Made by a program: the position numbers and the translations under genes | In this document: piece after piece, positions 15,457 through 21,914 of the stretch | How positions within the stretch are numbered: position 1 is the stretch's first letter | Layout: each line of letters starts with the position of its first letter | The notes under the pieces: generated by a model | What the model saw: only the letters and a program-made list of their open reading frames with translations | Database searches by the model: none | What the model was told of the DNA's origin: nothing | NCBI GenBank assembly: GCA_964476505.1 | Contig: CAYZAW010000039.1 | Location: 1 to 22,033, forward strand | From: CAYZAW01 sp964476505 | GTDB lineage: Bacteria; Bacillota; Clostridia; Christensenellales; CAG-138 | Length of the DNA stretch: 22,033 nucleotides | Reading direction: 5' to 3'

Positions 15457-16890
15457 ATGAAAATGATCATAAACGGCAAGGCCGTTGGAGCATCGGACAA
15501 CAAAACCATCAACGTGATCAACCCCGCTACCAACGAGATCATCGATACGGTTCCTGCGGCAACGGAGGAAGACGTTAAAGCGGCGGTGGCCCATGCTAAG
15601 GCGGCGCAAAAGATATGGGCAAAGGTGCCTGTGCATGAAAAAGCAGAGCTTATGATGCGCTTTTTAACGCTGGTGGAGCGAGACAAGGAAAAGCTGGCGC
15701 GTACATTAAGCAACGAAACGGGCAAGCCCATTACCGAAGCGCGTGGAGAGATCGCAAACATTCCCATCGCATTCAAGGCATTCTCCGAAAAGGCCAAGCA
15801 CCTGTACGGCGAAGTGATTCCCGCAGGCTGTGAGGCAGGGCAGGAGAAAACCATACTGTTCACGCAGCGAGAGCCGCTTGGCGTGGTTGCCTGTGTAATT
15901 CCCTTCAATTTCCCCTGCGATCTGTTCGATCAAAAGGTGGCTCCGGCGCTGCTGTCCGGCAACGCGGCTATCGTAAAGCCGTCTACCGACAACCCGCTAA
16001 CGCTTTGCATGCTGACCGCGCTGCTCGTGGAAGCAGGCGTTACCCCCGGCGCTATCGAGATCGTAACAGGCCGCGGCTCCACCGTTGGCGCATGGCTGTG
16101 CGCAAATCCGGACGTGCACCTTGTAACGCTTACCGGCTCTACCGCCGTTGGCATTGAAACGGCGAAAGCCTGTGCGGAAAACCTGACGCATACCGCGCTG
16201 GAGCTTGGCGGTAACGATGCGTTCATCGTTCTGGACGATGCGGACGTGGAGCTTGCCGCAACGGAATTGATCTGGGGTCGCATGTACAACACCGGGCAGG
16301 TTTGCTGCGCCTCTAAGCGGTTTTTGGTGCATCGCTCCCGCGTTGAGGAGTTTACCAAAAAGGCCATCGAAAAGATCAAGGCCATCAAGCTTGGCATGCC
16401 TGCGGATGAGGATACCCGCTTAGGCTGCCTGATCAGCGAAAAGGCTGCCATCGAGGTAGAGCGGCAGGTAAACCTCACGCTTGAGCAGGGCGGTGAGCTG
16501 CTGATGGGCGGAAAGCGCAACGGCGCGTTCTATGAGCCTACGGTGATCGGCAATGTGCCCAAAACGGCTAATGTGGCCAAGGATATGGAGATATTTGGCC
16601 CCATTGTACCCATTATCCCCTTTGATACCGCCGAGGAGGCTGTGGAGATCGCAAACGCGTCTATCTTCGGATTGTGCGGCTGCGTATTCTCCAACAATAT
16701 CAAGAAGGCCGTTGCGGTTGCAAACGCTCTGGAATGCGGCGGCGCCATCATAAACGGCGCAAGCTTCTTCCGCAGCTTTGAAATGCCCTTTGGAGGATAC
16801 AAATTCTCCGGCATCGGCACAGAGGGCGTGATGAGCACCTTTGACGAAATGACTCACACGAAATCCGTTGTGCTGAAGAACATTCTCTAA
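15457..16890 (+). CDS. NAD(P)-dependent aldehyde dehydrogenase, succinate-semialdehyde/YneI-like
   Basis: Oxidises an aldehyde to its acid in the cytoplasm. The 477-residue protein has the full ALDH set: N151 in VIPFNFP, cofactor lysine K174 in IVKPS, E249 in ELGGND, catalytic C283 in GQVCCASKRF (a second cysteine follows directly), and the C-terminal EIFGPIVPI and FGGYKFSGIG blocks. ELGGND plus GQVCCASKRF resembles YneI/GabD-type succinate-semialdehyde dehydrogenases more than CoA-acylating enzymes. AAGGAGATG lies ahead of the ATG. The gene is co-transcribed with the FIST gene and converges with an iron-type alcohol dehydrogenase, so an alcohol-aldehyde-acid route under IclR control is plausible. 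The true substrate (succinate semialdehyde, lactaldehyde, glycolaldehyde or other) is not settled. Confidence 0.88.
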   Translation: MKMIINGKAVGASDNKTINVINPATNEIIDTVPAATEEDVKAAVAHAKAAQKIWAKVPVHEKAELMMRFLTLVERDKEKLARTLSNETGKPITEARGEIANIPIAFKAFSEKAKHLYGEVIPAGCEAGQEKTILFTQREPLGVVACVIPFNFPCDLFDQKVAPALLSGNAAIVKPSTDNPLTLCMLTALLVEAGVTPGAIEIVTGRGSTVGAWLCANPDVHLVTLTGSTAVGIETAKACAENLTHTALELGGNDAFIVLDDADVELAATELIWGRMYNTGQVCCASKRFLVHRSRVEEFTKKAIEKIKAIKLGMPADEDTRLGCLISEKAAIEVERQVNLTLEQGGELLMGGKRNGAFYEPTVIGNVPKTANVAKDMEIFGPIVPIIPFDTAEEAVEIANASIFGLCGCVFSNNIKKAVAVANALECGGAIINGASFFRSFEMPFGGYKFSGIGTEGVMSTFDEMTHTKSVVLKNIL

Positions 16891-16921
16891 ACCAATACAT
16901 AAAAGCAATCTCTCCCACACA

Positions 16922-16951
16922 AAAGCATCCCCCGGCAGCGGGGGATGCTTT
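16922..16951. terminator. Strong hairpin terminator between convergent dehydrogenase genes
   Basis: AAAGCATCCCCC (16922-16933) and GGGGGATGCTTT (16940-16951) form a perfect 12-bp stem with a six-base loop; pairing can extend into flanking CACA/TGTG with one bulged A. It can serve both the aldehyde dehydrogenase (+) and the alcohol dehydrogenase (-). The T-runs are short (three to four), so efficiency relies on stem strength. Confidence 0.75.
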
Positions 16952-16986
16952 GTGTAATACAAAAAATAGTGTTATGCCTGACGCGT

Positions 16987-18144
16987 CTACCCAATGTATG
17001 CGCGTTGAAGAACGTTGAGGTAGTCCGCCTTTTGCATTGGACGGGGATTGGATTCCGTGGAAATGTTGGCAACGCTCATTTCTGCGATCCGGTCAAAATC
17101 CGCCGTATCTACGCCCAAGCTCTTGAATGTTGGCAGCTGCACCTCGGCGCAAAGCCGCTTGACCGCGTTAACGGCGGCTTTTGCCCCCTCGTTCGTATCG
17201 GTAAAGACTATCCCCATGGCCTTTGCCAAGCGGGCATAGCGTTCCTTGCAATAGTCCATATTGTATTCCATCACATAAGGAAGGAATATCGCATTGCAAA
17301 CACCGTGCGGCAGGTCGTAAAGGCCGCCAAGCGATTCAGCTACGCAGTGCACGCTTGCGACATCGGAATGCGAGAATGCAATGCCTGCAAGCATACTGCC
17401 CATCAGCATGCCGCTTCTTGCCATCAGATCGCAGCCGTTATGATACGCTTGCGCTAAATTGTGATAGATCAATTCTGTGGCGTACAGCGCAACAGCATCG
17501 CTAATGGGCTCCGAGCAGGTGGCGGTATAGGCTTCAATGGCGTGGGTCAGCGCGTCAACGCCAGTGGCAGCGGTAACGGCGGGAGGAACGGAAAGCGTCA
17601 GCTCCGGGTCGCATATGGCAAGGCGTGCCGCCGTGTAACGGCTTTTTACCGTCATTTTGTATTTGCTTTTTGTGTCCGTAATTACGGAAGAAAAGGTAAG
17701 CTCACTGCCGGTACCTGCGGTTGTGGGAATGGTAATAAACAGCGGCAGCGGTTTGGTTGCGGCCGTTTTCCCCTCATAGGGCTTGATAAAATCTGCATTG
17801 TGCGCCAACAGCACACCGATGGATTTTGCGCAATCGATAGGGCTGCCGCCGCCTACGGCGATCAGACAGTCGCAATGCTCCGCCCGTGCTAAACGCGCCC
17901 CTTCCTCGGCGTTCACATCCTTGGGGTTTGCCTCCACTTTATCGTATACGGCATGAGGGATATCGCCCAGAAGCGCTTCTATTTTTTTAAGTATCCCCGC
18001 CTTGGCTACGCCGGGATCAGAAACCAAAAGTGGCTTCTTCCCGCCGTAAAACGCCAGCTTTTCAGGCAAGCATTTGATGCAGCCAGGGCCATATTCTATT
18101 TCGGTAGGCAGAGAAAAGGACAGGGGAGAAACTAGAGAATTCAT
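16987..18144 (-). CDS. Iron-type (group III) alcohol dehydrogenase
   Basis: Interconverts an alcohol and an aldehyde or ketone with NAD(P)H. Started at ATG 18144 (AGGAG seven bases upstream) it has 385 residues, the usual family length; an ATG at 18177 has no ribosome binding site. It shows GGGSPID (98-104) for cofactor binding, GTGSE (144-148), and metal ligands D197 and H201 (GVDALTHAIEAY) and H280 (LPHGVCNA). The fourth ligand position, a histidine in FucO-type enzymes (MAHPLG), is E270 here (VAESLG). It is convergent with the YneI-like aldehyde dehydrogenase, and TTTCATT repeats upstream link it to the IclR operator. Fructuronate, 4-hydroxybutyrate, lactaldehyde and simple alcohols are all possible substrates. 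Confidence 0.9.
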   Translation of the reverse strand: MNSLVSPLSFSLPTEIEYGPGCIKCLPEKLAFYGGKKPLLVSDPGVAKAGILKKIEALLGDIPHAVYDKVEANPKDVNAEEGARLARAEHCDCLIAVGGGSPIDCAKSIGVLLAHNADFIKPYEGKTAATKPLPLFITIPTTAGTGSELTFSSVITDTKSKYKMTVKSRYTAARLAICDPELTLSVPPAVTAATGVDALTHAIEAYTATCSEPISDAVALYATELIYHNLAQAYHNGCDLMARSGMLMGSMLAGIAFSHSDVASVHCVAESLGGLYDLPHGVCNAIFLPYVMEYNMDYCKERYARLAKAMGIVFTDTNEGAKAAVNAVKRLCAEVQLPTFKSLGVDTADFDRIAEMSVANISTESNPRPMQKADYLNVLQRAYIG

Positions 18145-18165
18145 ATCGGTACTCCTATTCGTATA

Positions 18166-18198
18166 TTTCATTTTCATTTATAAAAGCGCTATTTCATT
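18166..18198. promoter_or_regulatory. Three TTTCATT half-sites upstream of the alcohol dehydrogenase
   Basis: TTTCATT occurs at 18166-18172, 18172-18178 and 18192-18198. The last two start 20 bases apart, about two helical turns. The same seven bases form each arm of the palindrome next to the IclR gene, so this may be a second binding region of that regulator. TATAAA on the - strand within the cluster is a possible -10. Confidence 0.4.
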
Positions 18199-18294
18199 AA
18201 TAGTACATGCAAGCAGCCGGTCAGTCAATCTGGTAAGAAGAGAAACGTCGGTACGACCGCACGCCATTGATAACAACGCTGATGTGATGTACTA

Positions 18295-18314
18295 TGAAAA
18301 CGATACATGTTTCA
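18295..18314. promoter_or_regulatory. Imperfect inverted repeat, CcpA cre-like or IclR-like
   Basis: TGAAAACGATACATGTTTCA. Its first 14 bases match the catabolite-responsive element consensus (TGWAARCGNTWNCW) at all defined positions but one, while the outer TGAAA/TTTCA arms also resemble the IclR half-site. It lies about 150 bases ahead of the alcohol dehydrogenase and 180 ahead of the zinc-ribbon ORF. Confidence 0.3.
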
Positions 18315-18399
18315 AGCATCGATTGCGTATAAGAACGCCAAACGTAACACAAAAAATGTTAATAGTCTACTAAGAGAATACCCACATTGGTTTTGTTTC

Positions 18400-18408
18400 T
18401 GTTATAAT
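18400..18408 (+). promoter_or_regulatory. Extended -10 promoter of the signalling cluster
   Basis: TGTTATAAT is a perfect extended -10 element (TG, one base, TATAAT) 65 bases ahead of the zinc-ribbon ORF. No good -35 is found at 17 bases, which extended -10 promoters tolerate. Confidence 0.5.
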
Positions 18409-18473
18409 GTTTCATGGATATTTTTTGAAGTTTTTGTTTATATAAAATACATTGAACATCATTAGGAGTGCGT

Positions 18474-18621
18474 ATGCAAAGCATTTCCTCTGCGAAACTC
18501 TGTATGGGGTGCATGGCTCTCTTGCCGGAGGGTGTTTTTTACTTGCCCAGTTTGCGGTTTTGAGATTAGTTCATGCGCTTTTACTAATGAATACTCGGTG
18601 GAACAGGAATCGAGAGCATAA
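18474..18621 (+). pseudogene. Frameshifted zinc-ribbon mini-ORF
   Basis: An AGGAG site at 18464-18468 sets up ATG 18474, whose frame reads MQSISSAKLCMGCMALLPEG and stops at 18561. Just past a run of six T (18535-18540) the +1 frame continues with TCPVCGFEISSC and ends at TAA 18619-18621. Dropping one T joins them into a 48-residue protein with C10-x2-C13 and C24-x2-C27, a complete zinc ribbon. CxxCM-x(9-10)-CxxCG is very like the N-terminus of the kinase-like gene at 21915 (CVKCM...CTRCG). It therefore looks like a zinc-ribbon protein, or the relic of a zinc-ribbon kinase, broken by one base. A sequencing error or a real +1 slip on the T-run are alternatives. It lies 38 bases ahead of the PrsW-FHA gene. 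Confidence 0.65.
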
Positions 18622-18659
18622 CCCCAAGCAACAGTGCTTAAACCAGGAGGAACGATTGA

Positions 18660-19967
18660 ATGAACAATAAAACATTCTACCGAAAGGTTTCGGAGGATAA
18701 AATCACATTTAAGGACGTGTTTTCCGACGTGTTCAAAAAGCACAGCCCGGAGGACAACGCCCGGCTGTTTATGGCAGGTACGCCCCTTTCCACGCCCTCC
18801 GAGCGGGATATGCTGCAGCAATGGGTCAAGCCCTATGTGTTTGCAAGAGTGCTTGGCGTTGGTATCGTGATCTCCGTTGCGTTGTATCTGCTTTGCATGA
18901 CGTACAGCCAATTACTGCCCTTGGTATGGGTATTTGGCAGCCTTTGCGGGCCGCTTGGCGTACTGCTTTTATACTGGGAGCTGAATATCCCGCGTAACAT
19001 CCCGATCTATTCCGTACTGCTGATGCTCTTGGTAGGCGGTGCGATATCATTGGCTGTAACAGGATTATTACAATCCATTGCCCCCGCGTTTACTGCGCAG
19101 GCCATGTTTGCACCTATTTACGAGGAGCCCGCAAAGCTGGCGGCAGTGCTGGTGTTTTTGCGTAAGCCGGATAAAAAGTATTTACTAAACGGCATACTGA
19201 TCGGCGGTGCGGTGGGCGCAGGCTTTGCCTTTATGGAGAGCGCAGGCTATGCCTTTAACATTGCACAGGCGGCGGGTGCGGAAAGCTCCATAACCAACGT
19301 GTTAATACGCGGGTTTCTGTCTCCCGGCGGGCATGTGGTGTGGGCGGCGCTGTACGGCGGCGCATTGGCGTATGCCAAGGGCGCGTCTCCCTTACAAGGC
19401 AAGTTCCTTGGTAACTCGCAGTTTTTGATGTATTTCTTTGCTGCGTTCGGACTGCATTTTTTGTGGAATGCGGACATCTTACTTTCCATTGGTATCGTAA
19501 AGCATATTGTGCTGACCGTGCTTGCGTGGCTGCTTATGTTCCGCCTCTTAAAGCTTGGGATACAGCAGGCAATATCGATCTCGCTCAATGCAGGCGGCGT
19601 AACCGTTGGTGCGGATATTTTAGGTGGCGGAGCCGTTGCACCCGCAGGCGTAAAGCCCTACGGCTTAACAGGTACTTGCGGCGCGTTTATGGGGCAGAGC
19701 ATTCAGCTTGACATGGGCGACAGAGTCGTGATAGGCCGTGATCCCGCTAGAGCCAATTTGGTTTGTAGCGCAAGCGCCGGGAGCATCAGCGGTGCACACT
19801 GTGCGCTGGAGTATCAAAGTAGAGGGCTAATGATCACAGACCTTGCCTCCACCAACGGCACGTTTGTAAACGGCAAACGGCTTCCGGCAAACCAGCCGGT
19901 ACATATCCACAGCGGTACGCAAATTACACTAGGCAGCGGAGAAACCGCGTTTGCCGTGTCGCACTAG
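18660..19967 (+). CDS. PrsW-type intramembrane protease fused to an FHA domain
   Basis: A 435-residue membrane protein, with AGGAGG at 18645-18650 ahead of the ATG. Residues 1-55 are cytoplasmic; about eight helices follow (from about 58 to 300). The PrsW glutamic-protease motifs are present: EEPAK (155-159), F189/E193 in GFAFMESAGY, H225 in SPGGHVVWAALYGG and H266 in LHFLWN. PrsW in Bacillus subtilis cleaves the anti-sigma factor RsiW. The C-terminus (about 345-430) is an FHA domain with intact phosphothreonine-binding residues: G359-R360, S377-x2-H380 and STNGT (397-401). The fusion suggests that substrates or location are chosen by phosphorylation. Neighbours are a PP2C phosphatase, an FHA adaptor and a probable kinase, all on the same strand. 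Confidence 0.85.
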   Translation: MNNKTFYRKVSEDKITFKDVFSDVFKKHSPEDNARLFMAGTPLSTPSERDMLQQWVKPYVFARVLGVGIVISVALYLLCMTYSQLLPLVWVFGSLCGPLGVLLLYWELNIPRNIPIYSVLLMLLVGGAISLAVTGLLQSIAPAFTAQAMFAPIYEEPAKLAAVLVFLRKPDKKYLLNGILIGGAVGAGFAFMESAGYAFNIAQAAGAESSITNVLIRGFLSPGGHVVWAALYGGALAYAKGASPLQGKFLGNSQFLMYFFAAFGLHFLWNADILLSIGIVKHIVLTVLAWLLMFRLLKLGIQQAISISLNAGGVTVGADILGGGAVAPAGVKPYGLTGTCGAFMGQSIQLDMGDRVVIGRDPARANLVCSASAGSISGAHCALEYQSRGLMITDLASTNGTFVNGKRLPANQPVHIHSGTQITLGSGETAFAVSH

Positions 19968-20005
19968 TTTAAAGTACAAGTATTTCATAGCCACAGGGGG
20001 TCTTT

Positions 20006-21232
20006 ATGAAGCAGCTTACATCCTATACAGGCTTTACTGCCGTGTTGGAACCGGATACCGGAACGGAAGGCAGCGTAATGCCCGTTGTATCTACGCCTAC
20101 GGCAGCGCTTGCGCCGCAGGAAAGCCCTGCTGTGATAACGCCTGCAGCGAAAGAAACGCCCCAGTCTATCATAGAACTGCCGCAGGAAACGCCGGAGGCG
20201 CTGCCTCTGGCGCCTATCGACCATGCGCCAACGCCGGTACCCGCTACACCGCTTGCACTAACGCCTGTACCGCAGGAGGGTAGCATACAGCCGGAGGATA
20301 CCGCAGCCGTTTCTCCCTTGGGCGAGGCGAACATCGGCGTATCGTGGCTTCTTATTGCCGCAATCGTATTGGCGGCGGCGGTGTCTGCTGCTGCTGTATT
20401 CCTGCTTAGAAGGAGAAGCCATCACACGAGTAAGACAGCCAAGCAGCCGATTCAAGGCGGAGCTGTAAACGGCTCTCTTGGAAGCGGCATTGGCATCGGC
20501 AACGCAAGCCACATCGGCAGCCGCTCCAATCAGCAGGATTCCTTTGGCCTTTCCGATGTGTTGGATGCTGCACAGGTGCGCACAAAAGGCGCGGCAGCCA
20601 TCGTGGCAGACGGCATGGGTGGGCTGAATAACGGTGCGGACGTTAGTGCAATCGTGACACATACTATGCTGCAAAGCTTTGACCGCCTGCCGGGAGATAT
20701 GGACCCCGCCATGCGGCTGCTGTCCATGGTGGAGGATGCAAACAGGCAGGTGAACCTGTTTTTAAACGGCGGCAGCGGCAGCGGATCAACGGTGGTAGCC
20801 GCCTTGATTCAAAACAATATGCTCTATACCATTTCCGTTGGAGACAGCCGTATATACCTGTATCGCAACGGCGCGCTAATGCAGATCAACCGGGAGCATA
20901 CCTATGGCGTAGAACTGGACGAAAAAGCAGCACGCGGCGAGATCACGATGGAAGCCGCTAAAAACGACAGGCAGCGGCATGCCTTAACAAGCTACATCGG
21001 CATGGGAGAGATCGCCAAGATAGACCGCACGCTTGCGCCGCTGCCCTTACAACACGGCGATAAAGTGGCGCTGATGTCCGACGGCGTGTTTGGCACGTTA
21101 ACAAACGAAGAGCTGGCACAGTGCCTTGTTGCAGACGCAGCGCAAGCTGCCGGCTTGATAGAACAGGCGGTACTCAATAAACAGAAACCGCAGCAGGATA
21201 ATTTTACCGTTATCGTGCTGGAAATACAGTAA
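20006..21232 (+). CDS. Membrane-anchored PP2C-type Ser/Thr phosphatase
   Basis: A 408-residue protein phosphatase. An AGGGGG site lies five bases ahead of the ATG. The first 110 residues are Pro/Thr/Ala-rich with no signal peptide, one helix follows (about 112-135) with RRRSHH directly after it, so the C-terminal part should be cytoplasmic and the Pro-rich part outside. The PP2C domain (about 160-408) has the metal residues and motifs: D178 in SNQQDSFG, D202 in VADGMGG, GSTVVAAL (260-267), VGDSRIYLYRNG (278-289), D359 in LMSDGVFG and D398 in QDNFTVIVL. It should reverse phosphorylation by the adjacent kinase-like protein. The gene lies 38 bases after the PrsW-FHA gene and 27 before the FHA adaptor, within one operon. 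Confidence 0.9.
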   Translation: MKQLTSYTGFTAVLEPDTGTEGSVMPVVSTPTAALAPQESPAVITPAAKETPQSIIELPQETPEALPLAPIDHAPTPVPATPLALTPVPQEGSIQPEDTAAVSPLGEANIGVSWLLIAAIVLAAAVSAAAVFLLRRRSHHTSKTAKQPIQGGAVNGSLGSGIGIGNASHIGSRSNQQDSFGLSDVLDAAQVRTKGAAAIVADGMGGLNNGADVSAIVTHTMLQSFDRLPGDMDPAMRLLSMVEDANRQVNLFLNGGSGSGSTVVAALIQNNMLYTISVGDSRIYLYRNGALMQINREHTYGVELDEKAARGEITMEAAKNDRQRHALTSYIGMGEIAKIDRTLAPLPLQHGDKVALMSDGVFGTLTNEELAQCLVADAAQAAGLIEQAVLNKQKPQQDNFTVIVLEIQ

Positions 21233-21259
21233 AGAAAAGAAAGTATTGGAGGTATCATC

Positions 21260-21895
21260 ATGCAACTTACCAAATGCCCCAACGGCCATTATTACGATGC
21301 ATCTCTTAACGCATCCTGCCCGCACTGCACAGGCGCGTCTGCCAACGCCAACCGCACCGTACCGCTGGTAGGCGTAAACGACGGTGGTCAGCCAAGCGGC
21401 CGAACAGAATCTGCCGGGTATAATTACAGCATTGGCGCAACGGTTCCTCTCAATGCAGAGAACGCCAATATCGGCGCAACGGTTCCCGTACAAGCGCCCG
21501 CCTACGGGCAGGACAGCGAAAAGACAGTGGCGCTCATTATGGAAAAAACCGGCATCGATCCCGTTGTGGGTTGGCTGGTATGTACCGAGGGCGCGGAGCG
21601 CGGGCGCGATTATCGCCTGCACGACGGCAACAACTTTATCGGCCGCGACGCAAAAATGGACGTTTGCATCCACGGAGACGATCAGATCTCCCGGCAGAAC
21701 CATGCGTGGCTGGCGTACGACGCGAAAAACAAGCTGTTCATTTTCGGCAGCGGCACCGGGCGCAACATTGTGTATTTGAACGATACGCCGGTAATCGGCG
21801 GACAGCAGCAGCTAAAGCCCTACGATAAAATCACCATCGGCAACACCTCGCTGCTGTTCGTGCCTTTCTGCGGCGAAAGCTATACTTGGATGTAA
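21260..21895 (+). CDS. Zinc-ribbon FHA adaptor protein
   Basis: A soluble 211-residue protein, GGAGGT six bases before its ATG. It opens with a zinc ribbon (C6, H10, C20, C23; KCPNGHYYD...CPHC), followed by a low-complexity linker holding four TV[PA][LV] units around T33, T61, T74 and T89, then an FHA domain (about 104-205) ending in VPFCGE. The FHA fold is clear from NNFIGRD (G128-R129) and ISRQNHA (S144...H148), but the usual SxxH and NGT signatures are altered: one extra residue between S and H, and GTGRNIVYLND in place of STNGT. The linker threonines could be kinase targets that are read by an FHA domain, in cis or by the PrsW-FHA protein; this is inference. Confidence 0.88.
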   Translation: MQLTKCPNGHYYDASLNASCPHCTGASANANRTVPLVGVNDGGQPSGRTESAGYNYSIGATVPLNAENANIGATVPVQAPAYGQDSEKTVALIMEKTGIDPVVGWLVCTEGAERGRDYRLHDGNNFIGRDAKMDVCIHGDDQISRQNHAWLAYDAKNKLFIFGSGTGRNIVYLNDTPVIGGQQQLKPYDKITIGNTSLLFVPFCGESYTWM

Positions 21896-21914
21896 GCATA
21901 CCTGAGGTAATCAA

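Larger units (their letters stand above)
18178..18473. other. Intergenic region between alcohol dehydrogenase and signalling cluster
   Basis: About 300 A+T-richer bases without a supported gene. They hold the alcohol dehydrogenase upstream region, an imperfect inverted repeat at 18295-18314 (TGAAAACGATACATGTTTCA), an extended -10 box at 18400-18408, and T-rich DNA up to the ribosome binding site at 18464-18468. Apart from these I see nothing. Confidence 0.6.

Noticed and set aside
18145..18177. Upstream ATG for the iron-type alcohol dehydrogenase
   Set aside because: The 11 extra residues are not part of the family and overlap the TTTCATT repeats; ATG 18144 has AGGAG at the right distance.
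18344..18366. TAACA/TGTTA pair around an A-run
   Set aside because: Only five pairs, with no gene end nearby; too weak for a terminator or operator call.
18474..18662. Zinc-ribbon ORF as N-terminal part of the PrsW protein
   Set aside because: Frame 0 matches that of PrsW but stops at 18561, the +1 frame stops at 18621, and PrsW has its own AGGAGG site.
18462..18911. 149-codon open frame on the - strand across the zinc-ribbon ORF and PrsW start
   Set aside because: The opposite strand holds two ribosome binding sites, zinc-ribbon cysteines and PrsW motifs; the antisense frame shows none of these.
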